Part shown: positions 24,800 through 33,085 of the stretch, one piece after another | Layout of the letters: each line of letters opens with the position of its first letter | Position numbering within the stretch: position 1 is the first letter of the stretch | Assembly: GCA_003564155.1 (NCBI GenBank) | Contig: PWOA01000096.1 | Coordinates: 1 to 50,637, forward strand | From: Candidatus Cloacimonadota bacterium | GTDB lineage: Bacteria > Cloacimonadota > Cloacimonadia > Cloacimonadales > PWNZ01 | Direction of reading: 5' to 3' | Length of the DNA: 50,637 bases | Translations under genes and position numbers: made by a program | Notes under the pieces: model-generated | Seen by the model: the letters and a program-made list of their open reading frames with translations, nothing else | The model's database searches: none | Told to the model about the DNA's origin: nothing

Positions 24800-26006
24800 T
24801 TTTCTCCTCCTTTTTTGGGATAGCAGAAACCAATCTATCTGCTTCATCAATAGTAATATTTCCTTGTTCTAACATTTGTAAAATCTCCATTATTAATTCC
24901 TTATTTTGATATTTATTAATGATTACAGCTCCTTCATTGACACTTACATCTGTAAGACCATCATCTTCTGGAGTTTTACGCTTTTTTGCTAGCAACTCAC
25001 TAAAATGATTATCATAGGAATTAGTTTTCCTATCTTTATGCATATCTCCGGAGTTCATACTAATATTATCCTCTCCCCTGCGAGAAATGTGATCAGATAA
25101 TTCTTCTTTATTTACCCGACTTATATTAATTTTTTGTCCTCTATTGGTTAATATTTGCTGTTTTCTCTCAGAAAATAGACTTATTGATCCATTGATATTT
25201 TCCGGATGAATCAAAACTTTGCCTATCCCTTTAACTGATTTTAAATACTTTTTATGACCTTCTTCGTAAACTTCATAATTACTCGCTAAACTAAAATTAT
25301 ATCTTCCATTCTCATTTTTAGCTGATATATTATATGGGAGCTCACTGGGTATAAATATTCTTATCGAACCATTCTTGTTGTAAAAACTGTAAGAGCCTTT
25401 TTTTTTCATGGGAACTTCATAGTATATACTCCCATTTTTGCTAAATGCCTCGCTCTTATCGTAGTTGACCTTACTACATCTCACGGATCCATTAACTGCT
25501 TTGATTAGTAAAGTACCTTCACCATGGTTAACATCAATATGACCATTCTTAGATTCGAGGTTAACAATTCCACTAGTTTTAGTGATTACTAAAGAACCGT
25601 TTTTACTTTCAATAAATACCTGACCGTTACAATTTGAAAGATCTATTCTCCCATTCTTACTCATTACTTTATGCTCACCAATTAAACCGTTAATAACTAT
25701 AGTTCGGTTCTCGGTAAATGCAGTAATACTCGTTTCTATTGGAACTGTGAGCTTTAGCAAAGCTTCTCTTTTTTGTTTATTATCACCTTGGGTTTTTTCT
25801 TTTAAGTATAATATATTCTTCTCTTTATGATAGTTAATATCAAAAAACTTCTCCAAAACATCATCATTTCCCACTTGAATATCAATAGTAACAACATCTT
25901 TTAGCTCTGATGAATTTACTTCTAACGCAAACGCTTCAATTTGAATATCTAATCTCAATCCCTTATTAACACTTATTTCCAGATTACGACCTCTCATCTT
26001 ACTCAT
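24792..26006 (-). CDS. DUF4097 beta-repeat protein with C-terminal SHOCT-like motif
   Basis: A 404-residue protein. Residues about 10-280 are a repetitive beta-helix-like DUF4097 region. The alternating 'V.SKNGRIDLSN', 'IESKNGSLVI', 'LESKNGHIDV', 'AFSKNGSIYY' and 'FYNKNGSIRIF' turns recur about every 20 residues. A charged linker follows, and residues about 370-400 carry LIMEILQMLEQGNITIDEAD, the same helical motif as its two neighbours. There is no signal peptide, so the repeats are probably cytoplasmic. Similar proteins occur in Bacillus (YvlB) and LiaX-type systems. The gene overlaps both neighbours, which indicates tight co-expression. Confidence 0.8.
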   Translation of the reverse strand: MSKMRGRNLEISVNKGLRLDIQIEAFALEVNSSELKDVVTIDIQVGNDDVLEKFFDINYHKEKNILYLKEKTQGDNKQKREALLKLTVPIETSITAFTENRTIVINGLIGEHKVMSKNGRIDLSNCNGQVFIESKNGSLVITKTSGIVNLESKNGHIDVNHGEGTLLIKAVNGSVRCSKVNYDKSEAFSKNGSIYYEVPMKKKGSYSFYNKNGSIRIFIPSELPYNISAKNENGRYNFSLASNYEVYEEGHKKYLKSVKGIGKVLIHPENINGSISLFSERKQQILTNRGQKINISRVNKEELSDHISRRGEDNISMNSGDMHKDRKTNSYDNHFSELLAKKRKTPEDDGLTDVSVNEGAVIINKYQNKELIMEILQMLEQGNITIDEADRLVSAIPKKEEKNG

Positions 26007-26364
26007 CTCTCTTTTCTTGAATTATCTTGATTGCTTGCTCTGCAGTTAAACTCCCTTTATCAACATCATTTAACAGATCAGAAATTTTATTACCCACACT
26101 AACTTGTCCACTGAATAAGGATACAATCTCATTTAATCTATTTTTTACTGTAGGGTATGAAATATTTAATTGCTTCTCAACTTCTTTGATATTCCCCTGA
26201 CTTATTAAAAATATTTTAACAAATTCCTGTTGCGAAAGAGATAAATTCGCCAATTCACTTGGCACAAAACGTCCTCTTAAGGTTATATCACATTCCGGAC
26301 AATAAAATTCTCTAATCTCCAAACTTATATTACATACTGGACATTTCTTTAATCTCTTTTCCAT
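25999..26364 (-). CDS. DUF2089 zinc-ribbon/HTH regulator
   Basis: A 121-residue DNA-binding-type protein. A zinc ribbon at residues 9-26 (CPVC...YCPECDITL) is followed by a sigma-region-4-like helix-turn-helix (LSLSQQEFVKIFLISQGNIK and QLNISYPTVKNRLNE). The C-terminal motif ISDLLNDVDKGSLTAEQAIK is shared with the two downstream proteins. It probably regulates its own operon. GGAGGA lies upstream of the ATG. It is divergent from fdhD, with a 19-bp palindrome in between. Confidence 0.85.
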   Translation of the reverse strand: MEKRLKKCPVCNISLEIREFYCPECDITLRGRFVPSELANLSLSQQEFVKIFLISQGNIKEVEKQLNISYPTVKNRLNEIVSLFSGQVSVGNKISDLLNDVDKGSLTAEQAIKIIQEKRDE

Positions 26365-26427
26365 ATATTCCTCCAGACCACCTTCATTTTTGTTCTAAAT
26401 CGAAACTACTAAACTTCAATTCACCGG

Positions 26428-26456
26428 CATAAAACCTAATGCGTTAATATTGTCAA
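26428..26456 (-). promoter_or_regulatory. Candidate promoter of the DUF2089 operon
   Basis: On the minus strand TTGACA (26456-26451) is followed after 17 nt by TTTATG (26433-26428). The -35 element is perfect and the -10 element is weak. The -35 element ends four bases from the palindrome, a suitable position for a regulator to act. Confidence 0.35.
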
Positions 26457-26459
26457 CAT

Positions 26460-26503
26460 AAATATTCATTATATCAATCTTTTTATTGATATAATGAATA
26501 TTT
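26460..26503. repeat. Perfect 19-bp inverted repeat, possible operator
   Basis: Positions 26460-26478 are the exact reverse complement of 26485-26503, with a 6-nt spacer (CTTTTT). The arms are almost entirely A and T. It lies between divergent genes, so it is upstream of both and not a terminator for either. Confidence 0.9.
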
Positions 26504-26705
26504 TCGCCACTATCATTAACCTCTTGGCTGCCTGAATATGTAAGTATAATCTTTACTTTCACCTTACTTCTTTAGTGACTTTAGTCATTCTTACTCATTC
26601 CATTGATGAACTAATAGCTAAAAAAAAGAGTCTTTCGATGAATATTCCGGAGAAATGTTTTTACAAAAGATATTTAGCCATTAAATTATATTTGGAGGTT
26701 GAAAA

Positions 26706-27521
26706 GTGGATGATCAGAAACGATTAACTGAAATTATTAAAGTAAAAGGTAATGAAAAACATTTATTAACTGATGTTGTGATTAGGGAAACAACTCTAAC
26801 GCTTATCGTCAATGGCTATAAGCTTGTATCCTTAGCCTGTCTTAGCGACGACAAGTTAATTGAGTTAGGATTTGGTTACTTATTATCAGCGGGGATTATT
26901 TCTAATCTCAAGGGAGTTAAAAAGTACATTTTTCAACCTTCGCTTCCCTGTATAAGGTTTCAGCTTGATATTACTGATACCAGGTTATTAGATGTCCTTA
27001 CAGAAAGTACGAAAGTATCAGGTTGCGGAGGTGGCATAACCTATCGGAATACAAAAAACAACCATCAATTCAATCAGCAGGATAAAGCTAAAAAGAAATT
27101 CGATTCTTTCCCTTTTGATCCCTATTTAATCCCTGATTTAATGCTTAATTTCCAGAATCATAGTCAGTTGTTTATTAAAACTGGTGGTGTTCACAGTGCA
27201 GCTTTAGTCGACAACAAGAAAGTCAAAATCATTGAATTTGCAAATGATATCGGAAGACATAATGCAGTAGATAAGGTGATCGGATCAGCCATCAGAAAAA
27301 ACTATATCATTTCGGAATGCAGTTTATTGACTACGGGGAGAGTTTCCTTTGAGATTATGCACAAAATTACGATTATGGGTATCCCTGTACTTATATCACA
27401 CTCCGCACCGACTTCAAAGGCAATATCAATTGCTTATCAATCGAAGATATTTCTTATTGGCTTTGCAAGAGGAAACAGGTATAACGTGTATACAGGTTTA
27501 GATGAATTTCCTCAGGTTTAA
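26706..27521 (+). CDS. fdhD: Formate dehydrogenase accessory sulfurtransferase FdhD
   Basis: Carries sulfur from a cysteine desulfurase to the molybdenum or tungsten bis-MGD cofactor of formate dehydrogenase. The 271-residue protein has LIELGFGYLLSAGII near residue 55, the catalytic-loop SGCGGGITYRN near 107 and TGGVHSAALVD near 159. It also has DIGRHNAVDKVIG near 182 and LTTGRVSFEIMHKI. The loop has a single Cys (GCGGG) instead of the CxxC of E. coli FdhD, a form I recall from clostridial-type homologues. It starts with GTG, seven bases after GGAGG. It converges on mobA. Confidence 0.93.
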   Translation: MDDQKRLTEIIKVKGNEKHLLTDVVIRETTLTLIVNGYKLVSLACLSDDKLIELGFGYLLSAGIISNLKGVKKYIFQPSLPCIRFQLDITDTRLLDVLTESTKVSGCGGGITYRNTKNNHQFNQQDKAKKKFDSFPFDPYLIPDLMLNFQNHSQLFIKTGGVHSAALVDNKKVKIIEFANDIGRHNAVDKVIGSAIRKNYIISECSLLTTGRVSFEIMHKITIMGIPVLISHSAPTSKAISIAYQSKIFLIGFARGNRYNVYTGLDEFPQV

Positions 27522-27554
27522 CCAGTTATTAGTATATTTCAATTACAATCCGGA

Positions 27555-28145
27555 TTATGAATACATTTCTTGCCATAAGCTAAGATCATTTTGAGTGTTG
27601 ATATTCTGGAATGTGTGAATTAACTCGTCACTAACTTCGAAATAATCTGTGTTGAACAGTCTGTACATGTGACTAATTTTCAACTTATTAGCTTTCAATT
27701 GATTTTCAATAATAGGTAAACAACTTTTACAGTAGATAGAGTGCAATGGTTCCAATCCTTGAGAGTGTTTTAATACCAGAAGTTTCTTGTCACAATTATG
27801 ATGATAATAGAAAGTCAAGGATGTCACTATTTTTTTTGACAAATTTGGCATATCGCAAGCAACTATAAAGACTGCATCATTCCGGGCATTTGTCAGGGCA
27901 GAATGGATTCCGCCTAAAGCACCACTCTGAATAAAAATATCAGGGTAGACTTTTCGTCCGGATAAGTGTTCTTTCAATATTTCCTTATCAGTAATTACTA
28001 TAGTTTCATTAAAACAAGAGTCTAATGTTCTTAATATTTTATCTATCAGTTTAACGTCATTAAAGGTAAGTAGGGATTTTTCCGAAGACATTCTACTATT
28101 CTTGCCACCTGCTAAAATGGCTCCTGTTATCGGTAAAATACTCAT
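27555..28145 (-). CDS. mobA: Molybdenum cofactor guanylyltransferase MobA
   Basis: Transfers GMP from GTP to molybdopterin to make the MGD cofactor. The 196-residue protein has the nucleotidyltransferase start ITGAILAGGKNSRMSSEKSL, SGALGGIHSAL near residue 70 and the metal-binding VFIVACDMPNLSKK near 92. The length is typical. It lies 80 bases downstream of focA on the same strand and converges on fdhD, grouping formate transport and cofactor maturation. Confidence 0.9.
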   Translation of the reverse strand: MSILPITGAILAGGKNSRMSSEKSLLTFNDVKLIDKILRTLDSCFNETIVITDKEILKEHLSGRKVYPDIFIQSGALGGIHSALTNARNDAVFIVACDMPNLSKKIVTSLTFYYHHNCDKKLLVLKHSQGLEPLHSIYCKSCLPIIENQLKANKLKISHMYRLFNTDYFEVSDELIHTFQNINTQNDLSLWQEMYS

Positions 28146-28224
28146 CGGTCAAAGATTAATTACTTGCGAAAATTAGCCGGGGCAAAAGATTATTGCAGAC
28201 CCTGGAAAAAAAATACCTATAAAA

Positions 28225-29019
28225 TTACTTTGTTTGGGGAGTCGCCACTTTACATATGCGAAACACATAGTAATATAACGTGGCTACAAAACCGGCTCCA
28301 CCAACTATATTCCCGAGAGTAGATGCAACTAAATTATTTAACAATCCACCTAAAGAAACGGTTTCCGGACTGAGAACCATTCCCATTGGTATGAAATACA
28401 TATTAGCAATACTATGTTCAAAGCCGGAAGCAACAAACGCCATAATTGGGAAAAAGATACCAAGTATTTTTCCTGTTATATCATGCGCTGATAAGGCTAA
28501 CCAAACGGCCAAGCAAACCAACCAATTACAGAGAATACCTCGGAAAAATATTGCTCCGAAAGTTAGTGTTTCGGCTTTATACTCTGCAACACTTATTGCT
28601 GTGGCTTGTACTTGATAATTATCAAACAAGTTACTAGCATACATAAAGAATACTATTAACAAAGAGCCAATTAAATTAGCAATATATACCACTCCCCAAT
28701 AACCAAGCATAGTTGAAAGTTTCGTTTTGCCTGCTAATACTGACATCATTATGAGGTTATTACCCGTAAACAACTCTGCTCCAGCTATAACAACAAGCAT
28801 TAATCCAACACTGAAAACAGCTCCGCCTAAGAATGACCTCAAACCAAATGCTTCAATCCCTGTCATAACTCTAGTTGACAATTGAGCTCCAAAAGCGATA
28901 AAAGCTCCCGCTAAAATACCTAAAACCATTAATTGACCAAAACTAAGTTGACATTTTTTTGTACCAACTTTCTCAATTACAGTTTCAGCAATGTTTTCAG
29001 GGGCATTAAAATTCGCCAT
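28225..29019 (-). CDS. focA: Formate/nitrite channel, FocA type
   Basis: A pentameric inner-membrane channel for formate (FNT family), 264 residues with six membrane helices. Diagnostic stretches are ELFTGNNLIMMSVLAGK near residue 82, FRGILCNWLVCLAVWLALSA near 158, and ASGFEHSIANMYFIPMGM near 197, which carries the gating His. The clustering with mobA and fdhD supports formate over nitrite or hydrosulfide. AGGAGG lies before the ATG. Upstream on the minus strand TTGACA (29085-29080) and TATAAT (29054-29049) are 25 nt apart, too far to pair, so only the -10 is a plausible promoter part. Confidence 0.92.
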   Translation of the reverse strand: MANFNAPENIAETVIEKVGTKKCQLSFGQLMVLGILAGAFIAFGAQLSTRVMTGIEAFGLRSFLGGAVFSVGLMLVVIAGAELFTGNNLIMMSVLAGKTKLSTMLGYWGVVYIANLIGSLLIVFFMYASNLFDNYQVQATAISVAEYKAETLTFGAIFFRGILCNWLVCLAVWLALSAHDITGKILGIFFPIMAFVASGFEHSIANMYFIPMGMVLSPETVSLGGLLNNLVASTLGNIVGGAGFVATLYYYVFRICKVATPQTK

Positions 29020-29183
29020 ATTATACCTCCTCTCAGTAAGTATTTTTTATTATACCTAAACCGGGAGTATGGTATATTATGTCAACCCCTTTCATCTACC
29101 GGTTTAACGGCTTATCTTAATTTCATCTTCTATCAATTAATGTTTTTTACGTTTATATTGATTATTTCGCGATAATGGCTATT

Positions 29184-29567
29184 TCACAATTCGTAACATA
29201 CTTCATCAGCAAAAAAAGCATTTGGGATATGTTTTATAACATATTCATTTCTTTCCTGACTATCAATAACAGCTATAAGGTCGTATCTAACATAATAATC
29301 TTCATACTGGGGATTGTTTTGTAAAAAAATTAGTGAAGTCCGAATAATTCTTTTCTTCTTGGCTGCAGAAAGACTAGACATGGCTGTAGATATTATTTTT
29401 CTTAACTTTACCTCTACAAATACAATAGTATGCTCGATGCTGGCAATAATATCAATTTCTCCATAAATAGAATTAAAATTTCTTTCAATAATTGAATATT
29501 TGTTCCTTCTCAGATATTTTTCTGAACAGCTTTCACCGGCATTACCTTTTTCTCTAGATGTTTTCAC
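29184..29567 (-). CDS. YraN/UPF0102 family endonuclease-fold protein
   Basis: A 127-residue restriction-endonuclease-like protein. REKGNAGESCSEKYLRR is followed by the catalytic-type motif YGEIDIIA near residue 37 and VFVEVKLRK near 49, a GE-D-ExK arrangement. The family is widespread and often sits near rnhB or rRNA-processing genes; its substrate is not established. The start is GTG with AAGGA seven bases upstream. It is downstream of cinA on the same strand after a 231-bp gap. Confidence 0.88.
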   Translation of the reverse strand: MKTSREKGNAGESCSEKYLRRNKYSIIERNFNSIYGEIDIIASIEHTIVFVEVKLRKIISTAMSSLSAAKKKRIIRTSLIFLQNNPQYEDYYVRYDLIAVIDSQERNEYVIKHIPNAFFADEVCYEL

Positions 29568-29798
29568 TATCTAATCCTTTATTTACATACTCATCATATA
29601 TGTCTTCTGATAAGCTGAAGAAATTCGCCCTATTCTTAACCATTAATTGATGACCTTGTGTTGCTGGATAATGTTGAATTATTTACTAAATTGAAAATAT
29701 CTCTTTCCACAATACATAATACTTCATTTCAGGTAACTCCAACACAACAACACACATAATTATCATAGTAAATATGCAGTTCTGAATACATCGAACAG

Positions 29799-31016
29799 TT
29801 ACGTAGTTGACAATACTTTTATAAGATTATACATTAAAAAGTTGCTCGCTTGTTCTCTTACCATGTTTCGATTTCCTCTAAAATTCATTCTATAATGATA
29901 AATCTGACTCATCAAATCAATAGCAAAATAGACAGTTCCAACAGGTTTACTTTTTGTTCCCCCTGTAGGTCCTGCAATACCGGTAATGCTAACACCGATA
30001 TCAGAATCAAAAAGTTTTCTTATGTTTTTAGCCATTTCAATAGCTGTTTGGGTACTTACAGCACCATGTTCAGCAATTATTTTGCGCGGAACATTCAAGT
30101 TCTCAATTTTTGCTTTATTACCATAAACAACCATTCCACCTTTAAAAATAAGTGAAGCCTTAGGTATAGCAGTTACTTCTTGTTGGACAAGACCTCCGGT
30201 ACAAGATTCAGCAACAGCCAGTGATTTATTCGACTTTAATAGCAGATTATGAAGGATTTTCGGTAGTGAATCATCATTATATCCCCACACATAGTCAGAT
30301 AGTTTTTCACGAAGAGTATTAAAAAGATGTTCTACTCCTGGGAGATTGGAACCGATAATCCGCAGATCAACGCGGCCAGTTTGAGGGAGATAAGCTAATT
30401 CGACATGATCAGGGATAGCTATATTTTTATATATATCATACAATGAAGACTCTGTAATGCCAATGGTATGTAAAGTTTTGTCGATAAGTTGCGGCAAATG
30501 ATATTTGCTTTTCAAAAGACAAGTAACTTTATTTTCAAAAATATGTTTCATTTCAACAGGAACACCCGGTAGCAAGATAATCAGATGATTATCTGTTGCA
30601 TAATAAAATCCTGGCGAGATACCGGCATCGTTATCAAGAATCGAAAAATATTTTGGTTTAAAAGCTTGTTTTCGATTATTAAGAGGAATAATGTGACCAG
30701 GATATTTTTTTTGAATAGATTCCCACACTTCTTCATCAAAAATCAAAGGTTGTTCAAAATAATCAGCTACTACTTCTTTTGTAATATCGTCAAATGTAGG
30801 TCCTAATCCACCTGTAGTGATTATAATATCATACTTTTCTAAACAATAATGAAGAGTTTCAGACAACATCCTCTCACAATCTCTAATAACCGGTGAAAAG
30901 ACAATAGACAACCCAAGTTTATTAAGTTGTTCTCCTAAGTAAAGTAAATTACTGTTTAACGTTCTTCCAGAAAGAAGTTCATTGCCAATAGAGATCAGAG
31001 CAACTTTGCAGTTCAT
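29799..31016 (-). CDS. cinA: CinA-type protein: NMN deamidase with N-terminal molybdopterin-binding-like domain
   Basis: A two-domain protein of the NAD salvage and recycling family. Residues 1-170 form the COG1058/MoaB-like domain (LISIGNELLSGRTLNSN; YDIIITTGGLGPTFDDITKE; LIILLPGVPVEMKHIFE). Residues about 250-405 form the PncC-like amidase (LAVAESCTGGLVQQEVTAIP; GVSITGIAGPTGGTKSKPVG), with the nucleophilic Ser in ESCTGG. The length of 405 is typical. No Shine-Dalgarno sequence is seen before the ATG. It follows wecB by 36 bases. Confidence 0.94.
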   Translation of the reverse strand: MNCKVALISIGNELLSGRTLNSNLLYLGEQLNKLGLSIVFSPVIRDCERMLSETLHYCLEKYDIIITTGGLGPTFDDITKEVVADYFEQPLIFDEEVWESIQKKYPGHIIPLNNRKQAFKPKYFSILDNDAGISPGFYYATDNHLIILLPGVPVEMKHIFENKVTCLLKSKYHLPQLIDKTLHTIGITESSLYDIYKNIAIPDHVELAYLPQTGRVDLRIIGSNLPGVEHLFNTLREKLSDYVWGYNDDSLPKILHNLLLKSNKSLAVAESCTGGLVQQEVTAIPKASLIFKGGMVVYGNKAKIENLNVPRKIIAEHGAVSTQTAIEMAKNIRKLFDSDIGVSITGIAGPTGGTKSKPVGTVYFAIDLMSQIYHYRMNFRGNRNMVREQASNFLMYNLIKVLSTT

Positions 31017-31052
31017 AAAAATGTTTGTTTAAGGAGGCTGAAGATTTTGTTT

Positions 31053-32150
31053 TTAATTTAACAGCATTATCATTTTTTCCACAATTTTTGATGCAACATC
31101 TTGTCCAAAGATAGGTAGATATTTATCCGGAGATGTGTGATTAATAATGGTATCTAAAAAATGATCCGATTGAGGACTACAGAGTTTATTCCATCCTGTC
31201 TCTATCGTTTCTACCCACTCTGTTTCTTCTCTAATAGTTAGGCAAGGTTTTTTTAAAATATATGCCTCCTTTTGAATACCTCCGGAATCTGTCAGTATTT
31301 TTTTTGCCTTTAACTGTAAATATATAAATCTCAAATAACCCTGTGGTTCAATAAAGATAATATTACTTAAAGAATTGCTGTTATGCTGTCCTTGTTTTAA
31401 TATCTTTTTTGTTCTTGGGTGAATAGGGAAAACAACTTTTAAATCGAGTTTATTTAATTGTGAAAGAATAAGCCATAAATTATCGTATTGGTCAACGTTT
31501 TGCGGACGATGTAGAGTCAGAAGGTAATAGTTATTATTTTTTATTTTTAACTCATCTAACACTGATTCTTGATTTTTTACTTTCCGTATGGCATTCTTTA
31601 ATGAGTCTACCATAATATCACCGGTTAGGTATGAGACATGGTGTAATCCTTCATGAGTGAGATTATCCATAGCTTTATCAGTCGGAACAAAAAGATAATC
31701 AGCAATATGATCGGTTGCTATTCTATTTATCTCTTCGGGCATTTTACGATTAAAGCTTCTTAGTCCGGCCTCGATATGGAATGTAGGTATATGAAGCTTA
31801 ACGGCTGCTAAAGTTCCAGCAAGCGTACTGTTAGTATCACCAAAAACGACTACTGCATCAGGATTAATATTTATCAGTAATTCTTCTAGACCCTTAATCA
31901 TATTACCGGTTTGCTCTCCTTGATAAGGAGAACGAATATTAAGATTGAAATCCGGTTCAGGTATGTTTAATTCTCGAAAAAAAGACTTAGACATATTGTC
32001 ATCATAGTGTTGGCCGGTATGAATAATAATTTCTTTGAATTTTCGCCGTACTTCCTCTGAGAAAGGTTGCAGCTTAACAAATTGAGGACGAGCTCCTACT
32101 ATAGAACAAATTTTGAATTCATTGTTATGTTTTTGCATATTAAGGACCAT
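31053..32150 (-). CDS. wecB: UDP-N-acetylglucosamine 2-epimerase (non-hydrolysing)
   Basis: Converts UDP-GlcNAc to UDP-ManNAc for surface polysaccharides. The 365 residues have SIVGARPQFVKLQPF near the start, HTGQHYDDNMSKSFF, VVFGDTNSTLAGTLAA near residue 100, HIEAGLRSFNRKMPEEINRI near 122 and LTDSGGIQKEAYILKKPCLT near 290, the GT-B UDP-binding loop. Length and motifs are complete. It is 27 bases downstream of the ABC ATPase gene. The likely users of the product are the glycosyltransferases at 45-48 kb. Confidence 0.94.
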   Translation of the reverse strand: MVLNMQKHNNEFKICSIVGARPQFVKLQPFSEEVRRKFKEIIIHTGQHYDDNMSKSFFRELNIPEPDFNLNIRSPYQGEQTGNMIKGLEELLININPDAVVVFGDTNSTLAGTLAAVKLHIPTFHIEAGLRSFNRKMPEEINRIATDHIADYLFVPTDKAMDNLTHEGLHHVSYLTGDIMVDSLKNAIRKVKNQESVLDELKIKNNNYYLLTLHRPQNVDQYDNLWLILSQLNKLDLKVVFPIHPRTKKILKQGQHNSNSLSNIIFIEPQGYLRFIYLQLKAKKILTDSGGIQKEAYILKKPCLTIREETEWVETIETGWNKLCSPQSDHFLDTIINHTSPDKYLPIFGQDVASKIVEKMIMLLN

Positions 32151-32177
32151 ATTAATTAAGATTGATCAAGATTTTCG

Positions 32178-32894
32178 TTACTCAAGAAACTGTTTACATG
32201 CAGGATCTTTACAGTTAATAAAACTATGATAATCACCGGTAAACATAACCTTCCCCTTTTCTAAAAAGACAATATAATCTGCTGTTTTCCTCAAACAATT
32301 CAAGTCGTGAGTTATAACTACTACAGTATGGTTCAATTCTTTTTTGATTGAAATTATCAAATCAATAATTTCATTGGATACCTTTGGGTCAAGTCCGGTT
32401 GTTGGTTCATCATAAAAAATATACTTAGGATTATTAATTATTGCCCGAGCCAAAGCTGCTCTTTTTTTCATGCCGCCACTTAAGTCTGAGGGCATCTTGT
32501 TCTGGGTCTCGGAAAGATCTACCAACCGAAGCTTCTGTTCAATTAAAAAGTCGATTTCTTTATTTGTGTAATTTGAGTGTTCTACTAAAGGAAAAGCAAT
32601 ATTTTGATAAATATTCATAGAATCGAATAGAGCAGAACTTTGAAATAATAAAGACATTTTTTGGCGAAGTTGATATAATTTTTTATTATTCAATTTGAAA
32701 ATGTCAATACCATCTATTATGACTGTTCCCTGTACTGGAGTGATAATGCCTTCGATTGTCTTGATTAACACGGATTTACCGCTACCACTTTTCCCCGCAA
32801 TTACAGTAGTTTTTTTTTCAGGTATAATGAGGTTAATATTATGTAGTATCTTCTCATTTTTCAAAGATACTGAAAGTTTTTTCAATTCTATCAT
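32178..32894 (-). CDS. MlaF-like ABC transporter ATPase
   Basis: The ATP-binding subunit of a phospholipid-transport (Mla/Mce-type) ABC system, 238 residues. Walker A is AGKSGSGKSVLIKTIEG near residue 33, the Q-loop is LLFQSSALFDSMNIYQNIAF, the signature is DLSGGMKKRAALARAI near 139, and Walker B is YIFYDEPTTGLDP near 160. The 'GGMKKRAALARA' signature is characteristic of MlaF rather than drug or amino-acid ABC proteins. No permease (MlaE) or Mce protein (MlaD) is next to it, so its partners must lie elsewhere. Confidence 0.88.
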   Translation of the reverse strand: MIELKKLSVSLKNEKILHNINLIIPEKKTTVIAGKSGSGKSVLIKTIEGIITPVQGTVIIDGIDIFKLNNKKLYQLRQKMSLLFQSSALFDSMNIYQNIAFPLVEHSNYTNKEIDFLIEQKLRLVDLSETQNKMPSDLSGGMKKRAALARAIINNPKYIFYDEPTTGLDPKVSNEIIDLIISIKKELNHTVVVITHDLNCLRKTADYIVFLEKGKVMFTGDYHSFINCKDPACKQFLE

Positions 32895-33050
32895 AATAAC
32901 TACTTTTTATATTCATATATAACCATACGACAATATAGACTTATAGAGTCAAGTTTCTTTTATTTTACCACGGACAGTAAGCTGCGAAAACACCTGCCTA
33001 CTCGATATTTTGTTTATGCTCTTATAGAACCGGATTTCAACGTAAATTTC

Positions 33051-33079
33051 TTGACAACTAATTTATAGATTTTTATAAT
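33051..33079 (+). promoter_or_regulatory. Consensus sigma-70 promoter in gene-free DNA
   Basis: TTGACA at 33051-33056, a 17-nt spacer, and TATAAT at 33074-33079: a full 12/12 match at optimal spacing. Transcription would start near 33086, heading into gene-free DNA. It is the best promoter match found by eye in the window. Confidence 0.75.
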
Positions 33080-33085
33080 ATGTTC

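Larger units (their letters stand above)
26365..26705. other. Intergenic region between divergent DUF2089 operon and fdhD
   Basis: It contains a perfect palindrome at 26460-26503 and a minus-strand TTGACA next to it. At 26540-26600 there are several short TTACT/TTAGT repeats. No reading frame is seen. The region must carry promoters for both directions. Confidence 0.5.

Noticed and set aside
24369-24872. Plus-strand open frame of over 160 codons opposite the SHOCT-like gene
   Set aside because: It is antisense to a well-supported operon with strong ribosome sites, and the protein is Phe/Ser-rich without recognisable features.
29056-29108. 8-bp inverted repeat TAAACCGG/CCGGTTTA upstream of focA
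   Set aside because: The arms are separated by over 30 nt and are short; likely chance, though they flank the presumed promoter.
29807-29835. Plus-strand TTGACA-17-TACATT at the end of cinA
   Set aside because: It overlaps cinA codons and would drive only antisense RNA; no supporting downstream terminator or gene.
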